Positions 31,583 through 42,278 of a stretch of DNA of 64,000 nucleotides are shown here, piece after piece. Below the pieces are notes generated by a model, which worked only from the letters and a program-made list of their open reading frames with translations, was not told the DNA's origin and did not search any database. Positions within the stretch are counted from its first letter, which is position 1, and every line of letters starts with the position of its first letter. This DNA comes from Pollenia angustigena (taxonomy: Eukaryota; Arthropoda; Insecta; Diptera; Polleniidae). The stretch spans positions 279,292,067-279,356,066 of the forward strand of contig OV884056.1 in the NCBI GenBank assembly GCA_930367215.1, read 5' to 3'. A program made the translations under genes and the position numbers.

Positions 31583-32553
31583 GGCGGTGCGCAAAATGAC
31601 CCCAGGAAATATGGCCCCAAAAGGAAAATGAAAACGGCCCCAAAATTTTACATGAAAAATGACCCCAATATCAAGGAATGAAAAATGGCCCTAAATAAAA
31701 TCACAATTTTTACTTTGGGGCTATTTTTCATCTACTAATAAAAAATGCAAGTTTAAAGAAATGAAAAATCATCCCAAACATTTTTACACAAATTTTATAA
31801 AATTCTATGTAAAAGTTTCTAGGGATAACATAAAAAACCAGAATTCTTATACCAAAGTAGAAAAAATCCTTGCCGGTTATGCAGAGATGCTTTAGTAAGC
31901 GAAGCCGGTGTTTGTTATACCATAGAGGAAAAAATCCTAGAGCCCGGCCAAAGACCTGCTATTACGAGAAGAGTTCGTTATACCATAAAAAAGAAAATCC
32001 TTGCGCCCGGCCAAAGGTCGGCTATACAGAGAGTCTCTAGTTAGCGAAGCCAGTGTCCCTTATACCATAGAGAAAAAAATCCTTGCGACCGGCCGAAGGC
32101 CGGCTATAACGTAGAGCTTTAGTAAGCAAAGCCAGTGTTCGTTATACCATAGAGAAAAAAATCCTTGTGCATGGCGGAAAACCCAACCGTGCTATCAATC
32201 GTACGATTTTTAAAACCAAAACTGTATAATTATCCGGATTTTGAAATCGGAATTCTAAATTTGGGATTTTTAGTTTTGGGCATATGAACTCCACCGAAAA
32301 TGTTTAATGTCACTTTCTTTGTGTTCTTTTTTGGGGTTAAAATTCATTATAAATTTTGAGGTGATTCTTCATAATGAAGAATAACCCCAAATTTAGGGTC
32401 ATATTTCATTTTTTTTAGGGTTATTTTTCATTTTTTTGGGGTAATTTTTCATTAAAAAAATGGGGCCATATTGCATTATGAAAAATAGCCCCAAATTTGG
32501 GGTCAATTTTCATTTATTTTTATATATTTCCTGGGGCCATATTTCGCAGCGCC
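31583..32553. mobile_element. Mutator-type non-autonomous element (9-bp duplication), CCCC-rich
   Basis: Ends GGCGGTGCGCAAAATGACCC (left) and, on minus, GGCGCTGCGAAATATGGCCC (right) are inverted for about 30 bp. AATGTTATG flanks both sides exactly (31574-31582, 32554-32562). A perfect 9-bp duplication is typical of Mutator-like elements. Both arms consist of many ATGAAAAATRRCCCC / GGGGTYATTTTTCAT units in opposite orientation, so the whole can fold on itself. The centre holds the GGCC-palindrome tandem units (31856-32175). No transposase. Confidence 0.8.
31856..32175 (+). repeat. ~80-bp tandem units with CCGGCCGAAGGCCGG palindrome
   Basis: About four to five units, each with TTATACCATAGAGAAAAAAA, TCCTTGCGCCCGGCC, AARGYCGGCTAT, GCAGAG and TTAGTWAGCGAAGCCRGTGT. 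GGCC-rich hairpins recur once per unit. The same units, in mixed orientation, lie at 33035-33290. Confidence 0.8.
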
Positions 32554-32717
32554 AATGTTATGCATATGAACATGTAATTTGGAAAGTTTTTGCATTTGTA
32601 CTTCGCTACTATGTGAAAAATGTTTTAAAGTTTAAAATTTAAAGAATTATGATTTAACATTTACAGAGATTTACACATGATTGTAGAGAAATTGAAAATA
32701 TTATTGTCTGTTTGGGT

Positions 32718-33018
32718 TTGAAAATGAAATAATCCCCCAAGAAATATATTTGGACTTTATTTCATAATGATTTTTTGGGGGATAATTTCATATGTAATAA
32801 CCCCCCAAAATATAACCCCCCAAAAAAATAATGAAAAACCCCCCAAAAGTTTATACAGAGAACAACAAAAACGATTTTTTGGGGGTTATTTCATTTTGTT
32901 TGGGGTGTTATTTCATTTTTTTAATTGGGGTATTATTTCATATGAAATTATCCCCCAAAAAATCATCATGAAATAAAGTCCAAATATATTTTTTGGGGGA
33001 TTATTTCATTTTCAAATT
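32718..33018. mobile_element. palindromic CCCCC-run element, ~75-bp arms
   Basis: Left AATGAAATAATCCCCCAAGA, ATATTTGGACTTTATTTCAT and TTTTGGGGGATAATTTCATA pair with right TATGAAATTATCCCCCAAAA, ATGAAATAAAGTCCAAATAT and TTTTTGGGGGATTATTTCAT. The centre has further CCCCCC and GGGGG blocks. It is built from the same kind of units as the 31583-32553 element. Confidence 0.75.
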
Positions 33019-33034
33019 TATAATGAAAACTATT

Positions 33035-33290
33035 TTTGGGCGCAAGGATTTATCTATCCACTTTGGAATACAGAACACCGGCTTCGATAAAAAAAAGTTG
33101 ACCTGCATAACCGGCCTTTGGCCGGGCGCAATGGTTTTCTTCTAATGGTGTACCAAACGACGGCTTCGCTAACTAAAGCTTCTCTGCGTAGCTGGGTCGA
33201 GTCGGTATTTTTATACTATAGAGGAGAAAATCCTGGCGCTATGCAGAGAAGCTTAAGTTAGCGAAGCCGAAGGCCGGCTATGCAGAAAAG
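33035..33290. repeat. GGCC-palindrome satellite units, second block
   Basis: Contains ATAACCGGCCTTTGGCCGGG, GCGCAATGG, GCTTCGCTAACTAAAGCTTC and, in the opposite direction, GCAGAGAAGCTTAAGTTAGC and GAAGCCGAAGGCCGGCTATG. So units of both orientations meet here. Confidence 0.7.
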
Positions 33291-33295
33291 CCTTA

Positions 33296-33434
33296 CTGCC
33301 TGTTTAACGATTTCGAACGTCAACGTTCGCATAGAAAACTATATTTAAAACAAAAACAAATTTTCGAATATTGTTTTTGTTTTACATATAATCTTCTATG
33401 CGAACGTTAACCTTCGAAATCGATGAACAGGCTG
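33296..33434. mobile_element. CTGCCTGTTTAACGA MITE, copy 1
   Basis: Nearly palindromic over its whole length: CTGCCTGTTTAACGATTTCG with AACGTTCGCATAGAAAA pairs with TTCTATGCGAACGTTAACCT and TTCGAAATCGATGAACAGGC. Flanks are TTA (left) and TTC (right). See the copy at 40594-40742, which has TTA on both sides. Confidence 0.85.
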
Positions 33435-33436
33435 TT

Positions 33437-33984
33437 CCCTAGAGGGAAGCGAACTGACACTAAAGTAGTCCCGTGATAGGTCTTTTTTGGTAGAGACCGG
33501 TTCTAGTTTAAACACTTTCTATGAATAAGACCTATCACTTTTACATGGGGTTGTCATTGGAGGGGGTCAATTGACACAATTTGACCAGTCACAAATCTAT
33601 TCTCAATGGACGTGATTAGTGACAGTTACTAAAATGTAGTATTATTTCAATACGATGGAGTATTATTTCAATAAAACAAGTCCTAGAATTAAATTCAACA
33701 GCCAAATTATAGAAAGTCCCAAAAAAATGTATCACACCACCGGTGAAGACTGTACTGTAATGCATTACTTTTTCTACCTTTTTGTTCTTCATAAACCAGT
33801 TCTCATTTCACTGGTCATGAGTTCTTTCTTTTTGTATCTGTTCTATTTTCACAACTTCCAGGACCAGTCTGTGAGACCAATTGACACAAATATCCCGCAG
33901 AATTGTGTTTGGTATATCATACCATGATATCTATCGCGTGATTCTTTAAAGAAAATTGTATAATTAATTGTATTACATATATTG
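33437..33984. other. unassigned stretch with CCCGTGATAGG / GTTGTCATTGG motifs
   Basis: GGTTGTCATTGGAGG and two CAATTGACACAA copies (near 33569 and 33879) recall motifs in the CCCAG-family elements (43525, 49295), so this may be a decayed relative without clear ends. The 90-codon open frame 33655-33927 has no domain. Confidence 0.3.
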
Positions 33985-34089
33985 GGATCTTATTTCATTT
34001 CAAACTTGGGGCTTTATTGCATATGAAATAAGGCCCCACGCTTTGGGGGGTTATATCATTATTTTTTTGGGGGGTTATTTGATGCCGCC
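33985..34089. mobile_element. right-end fragment of a CCCC-unit element
   Basis: ATGAAATAAGGCCCC and GGGGGGTTATTTGATGCCGC resemble the arm units and terminal GGCGG of the element at 31583-32553. Only one end is recognisable. Confidence 0.5.
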
Positions 34090-34992
34090 GTCTGTTTGAG
34101 CTAACTATTTTTTTGCTGCAACCACTGATTGAACAGTGCCTTTCATGTTCATTTTTGTTGTCACCAAAAATCAGATGTAAACACGGACGAAAAGAGTTGG
34201 ATTTAAACTGGGAACAAATTTTTGTTTCAATCAAAATTACAATTAATTAAATTTTCAATCAATATCGAATTTAGTTTTAAAAATGTCAAAACATCTTTTA
34301 TGAATATTTGCATCCTTAAAAATATTTGATATTTATACAGGAAATCTCATCATTTCCTGTATGTCTGCACCAATTCAAACAAAAAATTTTTCTTTATACA
34401 CATTTATTTTTTATTTTTTTTTTTTTTTGTGTAAAGAACTTGAACTAATTTATCATTAATTTTTTTTTTTTTTTAGAAATAGTGACCAAACGAAAAATAT
34501 AAAAAAAATTTTCAAAATAAATGTTTTTGTTGTTAAGGAAAAATCTAATTTCCTGGTATTTCCTTTCTCTTACATACATACACACTTAAACTCAAGAAAG
34601 AAAATAAAGGAAAGCTTAAATACCAACTGCTTTTGAAGTATAAACTAGAAATATGAATATTTATTTAAGTAAAAAAGGAAACACAAGCTCATAACTATCA
34701 TAGTCATCATTTTAATTAATTAATAGTGTATATTTTAATAATGACTAGGGCAAGTTTTTATATGCGTAAAAAATTTGAAGATATGCAAGCAATAAATCTC
34801 CAAAAAATATAGCATTTTTGTTAAGAAATTTATTGCAAACCATGCACTACTGACTCATATGAAAATAAAGCTTTTTTTCCAAAAATTTGCAAATTATGCA
34901 AGAATCTTAAGATACTTGCCCTGATAACAGTTTTATCATTATTAATGCATATCTAATAGCAGTTACAGCTGTAAAACTGAAAGAAAAAATAA
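34090..34992. other. AT-rich stretch, no feature
   Basis: No gene, repeat or RNA feature was recognised. Confidence 0.35.
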
Positions 34993-35709
34993 TCACCCCT
35001 ATCCTGAATAACAAGTGGTACTTTTGTTTCTATGAAATTTTCATTTCCCTCGAAGGGAAAAAAAGTAATCGTGAATCTCAAGTGAAAAATTTTTCACGCT
35101 GTCAGTTCCAGTGAATGTAAAAATAGAAGAAAGATTAAAAAAAATTAAAAAGCAAGCTAGCTTTCCCTCAACAATAAATTTCAAGGTATTTATCAAATAT
35201 GAAAAATTGGGAATTTAGCACGTCATACAAAAATCTTAATAATTAAATTTTTGTTGAAAAATATACACGTAATTATTAAAAAAAAAAAGTTTAAATAATA
35301 AAGCAAAACATTTAGTATTGGAGGATTAGTTTGTATTTTGCCCTTTTTAAATTTTTTGTTGCAAAATATTTTCCAAAATTCTGCCACCACACCTTTCGAA
35401 AGCTTCACAAATCCGCAGGCAACGACCTGCTGTTTTGCATTTTGTTGACCAGTATATCGGTTTTTGCCTTATTAACGGATCTAGCCCTTAATATTCGATT
35501 TATAGGAGAAACTACTAACATACATGTTCTGTTCCCTAGCAAACATAAAGTGAGAAAATTTAAGGGAAACGTGAGCAAATTACGAGGGAAAAAACTTCAG
35601 GATAGGAGGAATTTTTTCCCGTGAACAACTTTTCACGGGAGTTTTTTATGATCGCAAATATGTGAAAAGGGGTAAAATTGCAAGGGAAAAATTATTCACG
35701 ATAGGGGTG
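34993..35709. mobile_element. CACCC-TIR MITE, copy 2
   Basis: Left CACCCCTATCCTGAATAA and right TTATTCACGATAGGGGTG are inverted, with AAT on both sides. The interior has hairpins TTCCCTCGAAGGGAA and CCCGTGAACAACTTTTCACG. A truncated GATGATCTGG-family piece sits inside at 35152-35246. A 97-codon open frame (35331-35624) has no recognisable domain. Confidence 0.7.
35152..35246 (+). mobile_element. GATGATCTGGCCTAAG-family MITE, copy 4 (right end only)
   Basis: CAACAATAAATTTCAAGGTA, TTTATCAAATATGAAAAATT and GGGAATTTAGCACGTCATAC match the right end of the family; the left part is missing. Confidence 0.75.
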
Positions 35710-36335
35710 AATGGGTCTTAGTGCAAGCGTGGATCATAAGAAGATGGGTTCAGAGGAGTCATGATCAAGCACTGTAATTATAAAACCATAAATTGGCTTC
35801 AGAAGCTATCACGCCTGAATTTACACTATCAGTCCAATTATTTTACCTTGTCCCTATAAAAATGTTGTGAATATGCATCTTGGGATAAACCTTCCTTTTG
35901 GCGTTGAACTCTCAGATTATATAGGTGTGTCTTTTATCTTAGCTTATCTCTTAAAGATTGCGGATATATTCCAGAACAAATCTTTCAGATACCAGGGGCC
36001 AGATTATTCGCTACCAGGCGAACCAGTAGCTTTCAGAGAGTAAATAGGCCTTTAATAGGCCTTTTAATTTGTATGATGGCTTTTGGGAATCTTCTGGCGG
36101 TTGGCTTTTAAATACAAATCAATGGCAGCCATATTTTAAATTGGCGGCTTTGTGACTTATTTTGCTAGTGGATGGATCTCCCGTGTGTGCTGAAGCTTTT
36201 TAACTTAAGTTGATTTTGCAGTAGAGGTAATGCTGCTTCAACTCATTAGCAAGGGGTAAAATTACCCCATGTGTATTGGTGTTTAAAAAAAACAATAACA
36301 ACTTATTATGAAAGGATTATATTTTACTCAAAATA
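35710..36335. other. unassigned stretch
   Basis: Moderately AT-rich with no recognised feature. Confidence 0.3.
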
Positions 36336-37058
36336 TCGGGTGATTTTTTAAGAGCTATAGGAAAGTTTAAAAAAAACACATAAAGTTCCGAAAAATGTAT
36401 GAAATCTTTATTTGAATCGATAGTACGGTCCATATAAGTTAATGTTTAAAGATATCTCGGTATGTCATGAATAAATGCTTCAATGTTGTCTTCCAATGCG
36501 TCAATTGAAGCAGGCATGTGTGTTTAAACATGAGCTATAACATAACCCCACAAAAGATAGTCTAAAGGCGTAAATTGCACGATCTAGGCGGCCAATTGAC
36601 AGGTCCCGAACGTGAAAAAAAATGTTCACATGTCATGCAAGTCAAGCTCTTGCATTTTGGGCAAAAAAAAGTTGGATATCATCTCACGGTAGCGCTCACC
36701 ATTCACAGTTACGTTACGATTCGCATCATCTTTGAAGAAGTACGGTCCAATGATGCCACCACCCCATAAACCGCACCAAACTGTGACTTTTTCTGGATGC
36801 ATTGGTAGCTCTTGCAATGCTTCTCTTGCAATGCTTCTGCTTATTAACGTACCCACTGAGCCAAAAATGAGCTTCGTCGCTGAACACAAGAAGCGCGCGA
36901 TGAACTTTCTTAAAAGAGAACGCATTTTGAAAATAAAATTCAATAATTTGAAAGCGTTGTTCGTTTGTAAGATGTTTGACAGTGAAACAAAACACGAAAC
37001 GGGCGTCAGCTGTTTAAACCAGTGTTGCCAAAAAGATAATAGCTAAAAAATTACCCGA
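36336..37058 (-). mobile_element. mariner-like (IS630/Tc1) element, internally deleted copy 2
   Basis: Inverted ends TCGGGTGATTTTTTAAGAGC (left) and, on minus, TCGGGTAATTTTTTAGCTAT (right). TA precedes on the left and TG follows on the right, so one flank has mutated. The transposase is on minus: LTNEQRFQIIEFYFQNAFS, KKVHRALLVFSDEAHFWLSG, then after a shift EALQELPMHPEKVTVWCGLW and EMISNFFLPKMQELDLHDM. Further deletions remove the FQQDG block and the C-terminal LERVCQNWTKR block. The large HRAL-to-VFSDEA deletion is identical to that of copy 1. Confidence 0.85.
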
Positions 37059-37089
37059 TGCTTAAGACTTGTGTGAGAGTATAAAGTAC

Positions 37090-37555
37090 CCTTAAAGCTT
37101 ATTTTTTTATGTCAACGAAACAAAACAATAGCTCAACCGATAGCAGTAAATAAGGGTATACAAAGATTTCTATTCAAAGTGCCCCATACAGTATATATAT
37201 TCTCGGTCCTTGAGTTATTCTAATTCGATAAAGTCATGTCCTACAGTCTGTCTGTCTTGCCGTCTGTTCTTTACTGTTTACTTATGAAGTACTCAACAGA
37301 AAATATCAATTTTGGTGTGAAACTACTAAATCTTGGCAAGATTGCTTCATAATTTATCCTTGGCCCTAAATTAAACCCATTCTAGGAAAAAAGTTTATAT
37401 TTATATATTTGTTCCTTTTACTCTTCTAGGGAGAATACCCTTTCCTGTCGCACTGATACTGTGAAAGTTTCATAAAGATCGGAGACGGAGACTGCCTCCT
37501 GCAAACAAACATACATACATTACATCTTTATTATATTAAGAAGTATAGATTTTAC
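37090..37555 (+). repeat. dispersed fly repeat with 3' CAAACAAACATACATACAT tail
   Basis: TATATATATTCTCGGTCCTT, CATGTCCTACAGTCTGTCTG (like the block near 6070), then GAAAGTTTCATAAAGATCGG, AGACTGCCTCCTGCAAACAA and a TATTAAGAAGTATAGATT end. The 'aaagatcgg...acaaacaaacataca...tatatagat' ending is a common dispersed arthropod repeat signature, also present at 52945-53850. The class is uncertain. Confidence 0.5.
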
Positions 37556-38000
37556 TAAACAAAAAATTTTAAATTCTCAAATACTATCTGTATCTAATTT
37601 TTATCTACACTAGTAGTAATGAATATTTTATCTTTTTAAGTTTTCCTTCTTTTCGGCATACAACAAACATTGATGCCAATACCAATTTGTGTTGAATTTT
37701 TTTTTAATCAATTGATTTCTATTTGCATTTATACGTTTGAAGTTTTTTTTTCTTCCTCCTTCACTCAGTATTTACATCATGTTCTTTTTCATTTAATAAA
37801 ATTTCAAAGAAATTTTTTTTAGTTATTTTTCTTCCCAAAATACAAAAATATTTTACAAACATTTATTTAACTAATAAATTCTATATAAAAAAATGAAAAT
37901 TATTAAAGGCACGTGTAAATATTTTTTGTTATATGAAGAACTTTTTTTTGGTTCATAAAAATAATAATTTGTGTATATTTTTTTATTATTAAACCGGATA

Positions 38001-38031
<31 letters not shown>

Positions 38032-38087
38032 TGTTTTTCAGAATTTTAGTAGCAGTTGATTTAGGTTACATGTTGTTTATCTTGTAG
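37556..38087. other. AT-rich stretch with poly(T)
   Basis: Homopolymer-rich. The T tract and TTTTTCAG near 38009-38041 and TCTTGTAG at 38080-38087 are acceptor-like. Confidence 0.35.
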
Positions 38088-38163
38088 GGAGCAAACAGCG
38101 AACATCGAAGAAAACATACAGAGAAATAAATCGCGTGCCGCAATACGATTTGTCGCCTTTTAG
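38088..38163 (+). CDS. candidate short terminal exon, unknown protein
   Basis: After TATCTTGTAG (acceptor-like) one frame reads EQTANIEENIQRNKSRAAIR then FVAF and a TAG stop. Composition is unlike the AT-rich surroundings. It is only 24 codons, no family was recognised, and no upstream exon is known. It could equally be chance or a non-coding exon. Confidence 0.2.
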
Positions 38164-38799
38164 TTTTTTTCTTTTATTTTAATTCTTAATTTGTGTGTGT
38201 GTGGTTTGGTTTTTTATATTATTTGGGTTACGCCCTGTTTAGTCTTAAATGTTTCCAAATAGTTGGCCAATAAACACAATTTATCACTTGTCCAGGTTCC
38301 CCCCTCCCTTCTCTCTGCACACACAAATCAAAAAATAAAAAAAAAACTTTTAAAATCCCCAAACATAAATTCGTTGTCAGTAGCCCCAGCCTTGTTGTTG
38401 CAAGCAGATTGTTGTATTGTGGTTAAAACACAAAAACAAATTATCATTAATTAGTGATGGGATTAATAATGAAAACTGTCATCATTATTTATTTTTCACA
38501 TCTTTTTATTTCCTTTCATGTTATTTGGTTCTTTTGTTTATGTTGTAAAAATAAACACCCCTACCCCTACGACGACAGCATTATAACGAATCAAGTTGTA
38601 GGGAGTTTAAGGAATCACTGGTTCAATGATTAGGAAAAACCACAACTCAAATGAGAGTTTAATTCAACTGATGGATGGCCAAATTATTAGAAAACAAATT
38701 AATTAAGTATTTTCTTAAAATAACTTCTTGTTGCAAAAATAAAAAAAAAACTTTTTGTAAAAAAAAATTTTCTTAAAAGGCAATATTTAAGGGAGTCTT
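38164..38799. other. AT-rich stretch, no feature
   Basis: No recognised gene or repeat. Confidence 0.35.
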
Positions 38800-39560
38800 T
38801 TCATAAAACGTATTTAAAAATGTCCTTTTTAAGTTAGTTTTTTTGTTTTGTAAAATGTACTGTTTTGTTAAAAAGTACTTTAAAAAGTGTAGTTTTTTAA
38901 AAAGTTACTCTTCAAAATGTACTGTTTGTAAATCGTACATTTTAAGGCACCTTTACAAATAACTTATATAAAAAGGTAAATTATAAATAGCCCTTTTTGT
39001 AAAATGTCCTTTTTTTATAAGGAAAACTTATAGAAAGTACCTCTTCAAAAGGTACTATTTTTAATCGTGGCTTTTTTAGACACTTTTGCAAATAGCTAAA
39101 GGCACATTTACAAATAACTTGTTTGAAGAGGTCTGTTTTTAATAGTCCTTTTTGCAAAAAGTACTTTTTTACAAAGAAATACTTTCGTATATTACTGACC
39201 TCTGTAAAAGGTAGAGTTTTTTAATTGTGTCTTTTTAAGACACTTTTAAATAACTTATTTGTAAAGATCCCTTTTAAATAATTTTATTATAAAATGTAAT
39301 TTTTTACTAAGGAACATTCTCAAAAAGGTGGCCTTTTTAGAAAGTAAAACCAAACCATTTTGTAAACGGATTTTTTCAAATGGTACTGTTTCACAACTTT
39401 TTAATTTTAATTCTGTCAAACTCTATTACAAATAACTTTTTTTAACAGTCCTTTTAAAAGAGTTTTTCTTGTAAAAGATACTGTTTTATTAAGGAACACT
39501 TTAAAAAACCTCGTATTTTTTAGAAAGTATGTTTTCAAAAGGTTTAATTTATAGAAAAGT
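38800..39560 (+). repeat. decayed tandem array (AAAAGTACTTTTT / AGGTACTGTTTT units)
   Basis: Successive units contain variants of TTTTGTAAAATGTACTTTTT, TAAGGAAAACTTT and AAAAAGGTACTGTTT with a spacing of about 40-60 bp. Strongly diverged; no coding. Confidence 0.6.
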
Positions 39561-40345
39561 TTTACTAAAGCTTCGATGAACAGAATTTTAGCAAATTTTC
39601 TTAAATCAATAATTTTTGTATTTACGATCAATGAAGAACTTTTGCAAACTCCGATAGAATTTTGTTGTTAACTTCAAACAGTATGCCAACTTAAAATTTG
39701 CGCAAACTTTGTTGGGATATTAATGTTAATTTAATGGAAAATTAATGGAAAACTTAAAGAAAAAAAATTTAAAAACTTTATTAGAAATTGTGCAAATATA
39801 AGTCAAAAATATTGTACAAAATACATTGGGAAATTAAAAATTACAACGACATGGGCAAACATTAAGCAAATAAATGCATATTACCAATAAAACTGCTGGA
39901 TAAGTCCATGGAAACTAAAGACATTGTACTTCATTTAACATATTATGTTAAACGAGAATTTGTGTTAAATTTGCAATGAAATTTTTACAATTTCAACAAT
40001 CTTCAACGCAAAATGTGTGCAAAATTCCAAAAAAAAAAAAAAAAATTGTTATGAGATTCAGTTGACGATTTGTGCAAAATTTGAGAAATTTCTTTAAAAA
40101 AAAACTGTGCAAACCTTAAACAATTTTGTATTCTTGTATTTCAACAAAATTCTTTGTGAATTCAATGCTATATTTGTTTAAAATTTAGTGAAAAGTTTGT
40201 GCATCTAAATCTGTGGAAATTTCAATAGAAAATTTGCTTAAATTTTAATAACAAACTTGTTTTTAAAATTCAAAAGATTTTAAATTTTATATTAATGGAT
40301 ATTCTGCAAATGAAATCTCTTCTTGTAAAATGTACCATTAAAACA
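39561..40345 (+). repeat. decayed tandem array (TTTGTGCAAAATTT units)
   Basis: Units with AATTTGTGCAAACTTTAA and AAATTTCAATAGAAAATTTG variants recur about every 30-45 bp. It may be an extension of, or a different family from, the array just upstream. Confidence 0.55.
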
Positions 40346-40593
40346 CTTTTGCAGTGTTACCAAAACTTATTGAGGAAAAAATGCTAGATTTTGTTAAAAA
40401 AAAAAATGAATGAATAAATGCTAAATAAATTTATATGAAAAATATAGACAGATCTTCATTAAAGTAAGGGCCAATAAACTTTTTATAATGTGCTGCATAT
40501 TCAGGTCCAACGACGATTAGTCAAATTGCCTTTAATAAAGGTTTGTCAGATACTCGACCGGTGCAATCGAACTATGCACAGCACATAAACTTA

Positions 40594-40742
40594 CTGCCTG
40601 TTTAACGATATCGAACGTCATCGTTCGCATAGAAAATAACATTTAAAACAAAAACAAACTTCGAGCAATGTTCGAACTTTGTTTTTGTTTTAAATGTAAT
40701 TTTCTATGCGAACGATGACGTTCGAAATCCATGAACAGGCTG
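40594..40742. mobile_element. CTGCCTGTTTAACGA MITE, copy 2 (TTA duplication)
   Basis: CTGCCTGTTTAACGATATCG, AACGTCATCGTTCGCATAGA and TTTAAAACAAAAACAAA pair with TTTGTTTTTGTTTTAAATG, TCTATGCGAACGATGACGTT and CCATGAACAGGC. TTA lies on both sides (40591-40593, 40743-40745), pointing to a PIF/Harbinger-type origin. It is the same family as 33296-33434. Confidence 0.85.
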
Positions 40743-41044
40743 TTAATGTCGCCTCTGCTGAAACTTGTAACAAATTATTTAGGAAGGGATAGGATTGTTT
40801 TTAGTTATGCCTGTAACACAGAAAAAAAAATCTCAAGAACATTTTTAACAATCTGTGTTGTTAATTTTTGGTCAACAAACTTTTTGTTTGATTCAATGAA
40901 AAACTTTATCAAATATACACTTTGCAAAATAGCACTCAATAAAACATATTTAATAATGAAATATTTAAATATTTCTTGATATTCAATAAAACAAATATTT
41001 GAATCAACGTTAAAACAGTATTTTTTCAACTCTTGTCCATTTTA

Positions 41045-41250
41045 TAATTGGTCATAATTCTCATTCGCTTAACAGTTTTATTTGGTTAAATATCTTTAGT
41101 TTTGCCAAAGTCTTTAGAAAAAGGTTTCCTGATGATCTGGCCTAAGCTACCAGCGAAATGCGCATAGGAACTAGCTTATCGCCTAATAATAAATTTTAGT
41201 GTATTTATCAAAAAATAAAAATTGGGAATTTAGCACATCATTATTAATAA
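41045..41250 (+). mobile_element. GATGATCTGGCCTAAG-family MITE, copy 5
   Basis: AACAGTTTTATTTGGTTAAA, TTTCCTGATGATCTGGCCTA, TAATAATAAATTTTAGTGTA and AAATTGGGAATTTAGCACAT in family order. The left terminal repeat is not recognisable. Confidence 0.8.
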
Positions 41251-41303
41251 ATAAATAAATGATTAAAGATTCGATAAACATTTTGTTTGATTTAGAAAAT
41301 AAT

Positions 41304-41693
41304 ATCGAAACTTTCCCGTAAGAATGTATTAAGCGACACTTTTTTCGAAAATGACTTTTTGATGTGGAACTATACTAGCAGTTAAGCGCCACATTTTGGC
41401 CTGGGTTTCGCTGCCCTATCATGGATGCAAAGGAAACTAGAGTGAAAATAAAATTGTATCAACCATCAAGTTTTCTCACTGGAATAAAGTTGCATCCTGT
41501 AATTTGTATTATCCGCCAAAGAAACTATGCTAAGCCACATTTTCAAATATGTTTTGTATTCTGAAAATCGCTTTCCAAATATGTTTCTTTCAATAACATC
41601 CGAAAAATAAATAACTAAATGAAACGTTTTTTTTCGTTTCCTACACAATTTTAGAAATGTCGCTTAATACATTCTTACGGGAAGGTATCGATA
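41304..41693. mobile_element. MITE with TTCCCGTAAGAATGTATTAA ends
   Basis: The left end TATCGAAACTTTCCCGTAAG with AATGTATTAAGCGACA pairs over about 36 bp with the right end (minus TATCGATACCTTCCCGTAAG). Length is about 390 bp, non-coding. No clear target duplication was seen outside the paired ends. Confidence 0.8.
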
Positions 41694-42278
41694 TATCAGG
41701 TAGGAAGAGCTCAAAAAACTTAATATTTTTTATGGAATGCTCTGTTTTAAGCACCTGACAAAAAGTTTATTCTTTATCATTATAGCTAATTTTTTCATAC
41801 TTTTTATGTAATTTTCCGATTTAGTGATGTCAAATAAATTTTAGTGTTTGTTTTAAATTTTGCTATCGTTCGCGGATTGTAACCATTTTCTCGATTAAAG
41901 TGATTTTTTCCTGTAAGTGTCAGATTTTTTAAAGCTTTTACGATTTTTAATAAATATAAGACTTTGCTATCATACCGCTTTTACCAAATATTTGGGAATT
42001 TCCGCTAATTGAGCAATTTTTACCTCTTGTTTTCATTCCCGTTAGGGCACTCTCAACACTGTCGATTCAAAAGGGGGCGAAACGTTCAATACCTTTTGCC
42101 ATTATTAAGGGCGAAAAGGTCAAATTTTTGTTTTAAAAAGAAACCACCGTAAAAAATAACAAATATTTATATGAGTTATGTTTGCTTTTAGGGAAATTGT
42201 ACTTTATTATCAAAAATCAAGGAGAAGAAAGCATGGAATTGTAAGTTTATACTTTGAGTCTGTTCCATATCAAGCGAT
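41694..42278. other. AT-rich stretch, no feature
   Basis: No recognised gene or repeat. Confidence 0.3.

Noticed and set aside
31583..32553. G-quadruplex cluster
   Set aside because: The G/C runs are four to five long but separated by about 15-25 bp, too far for canonical quadruplex loops.
33035..33290. CRISPR-like array of GGCC repeats
   Set aside because: Eukaryotic context, units in both orientations, no constant repeat with unique spacers, no cas genes.
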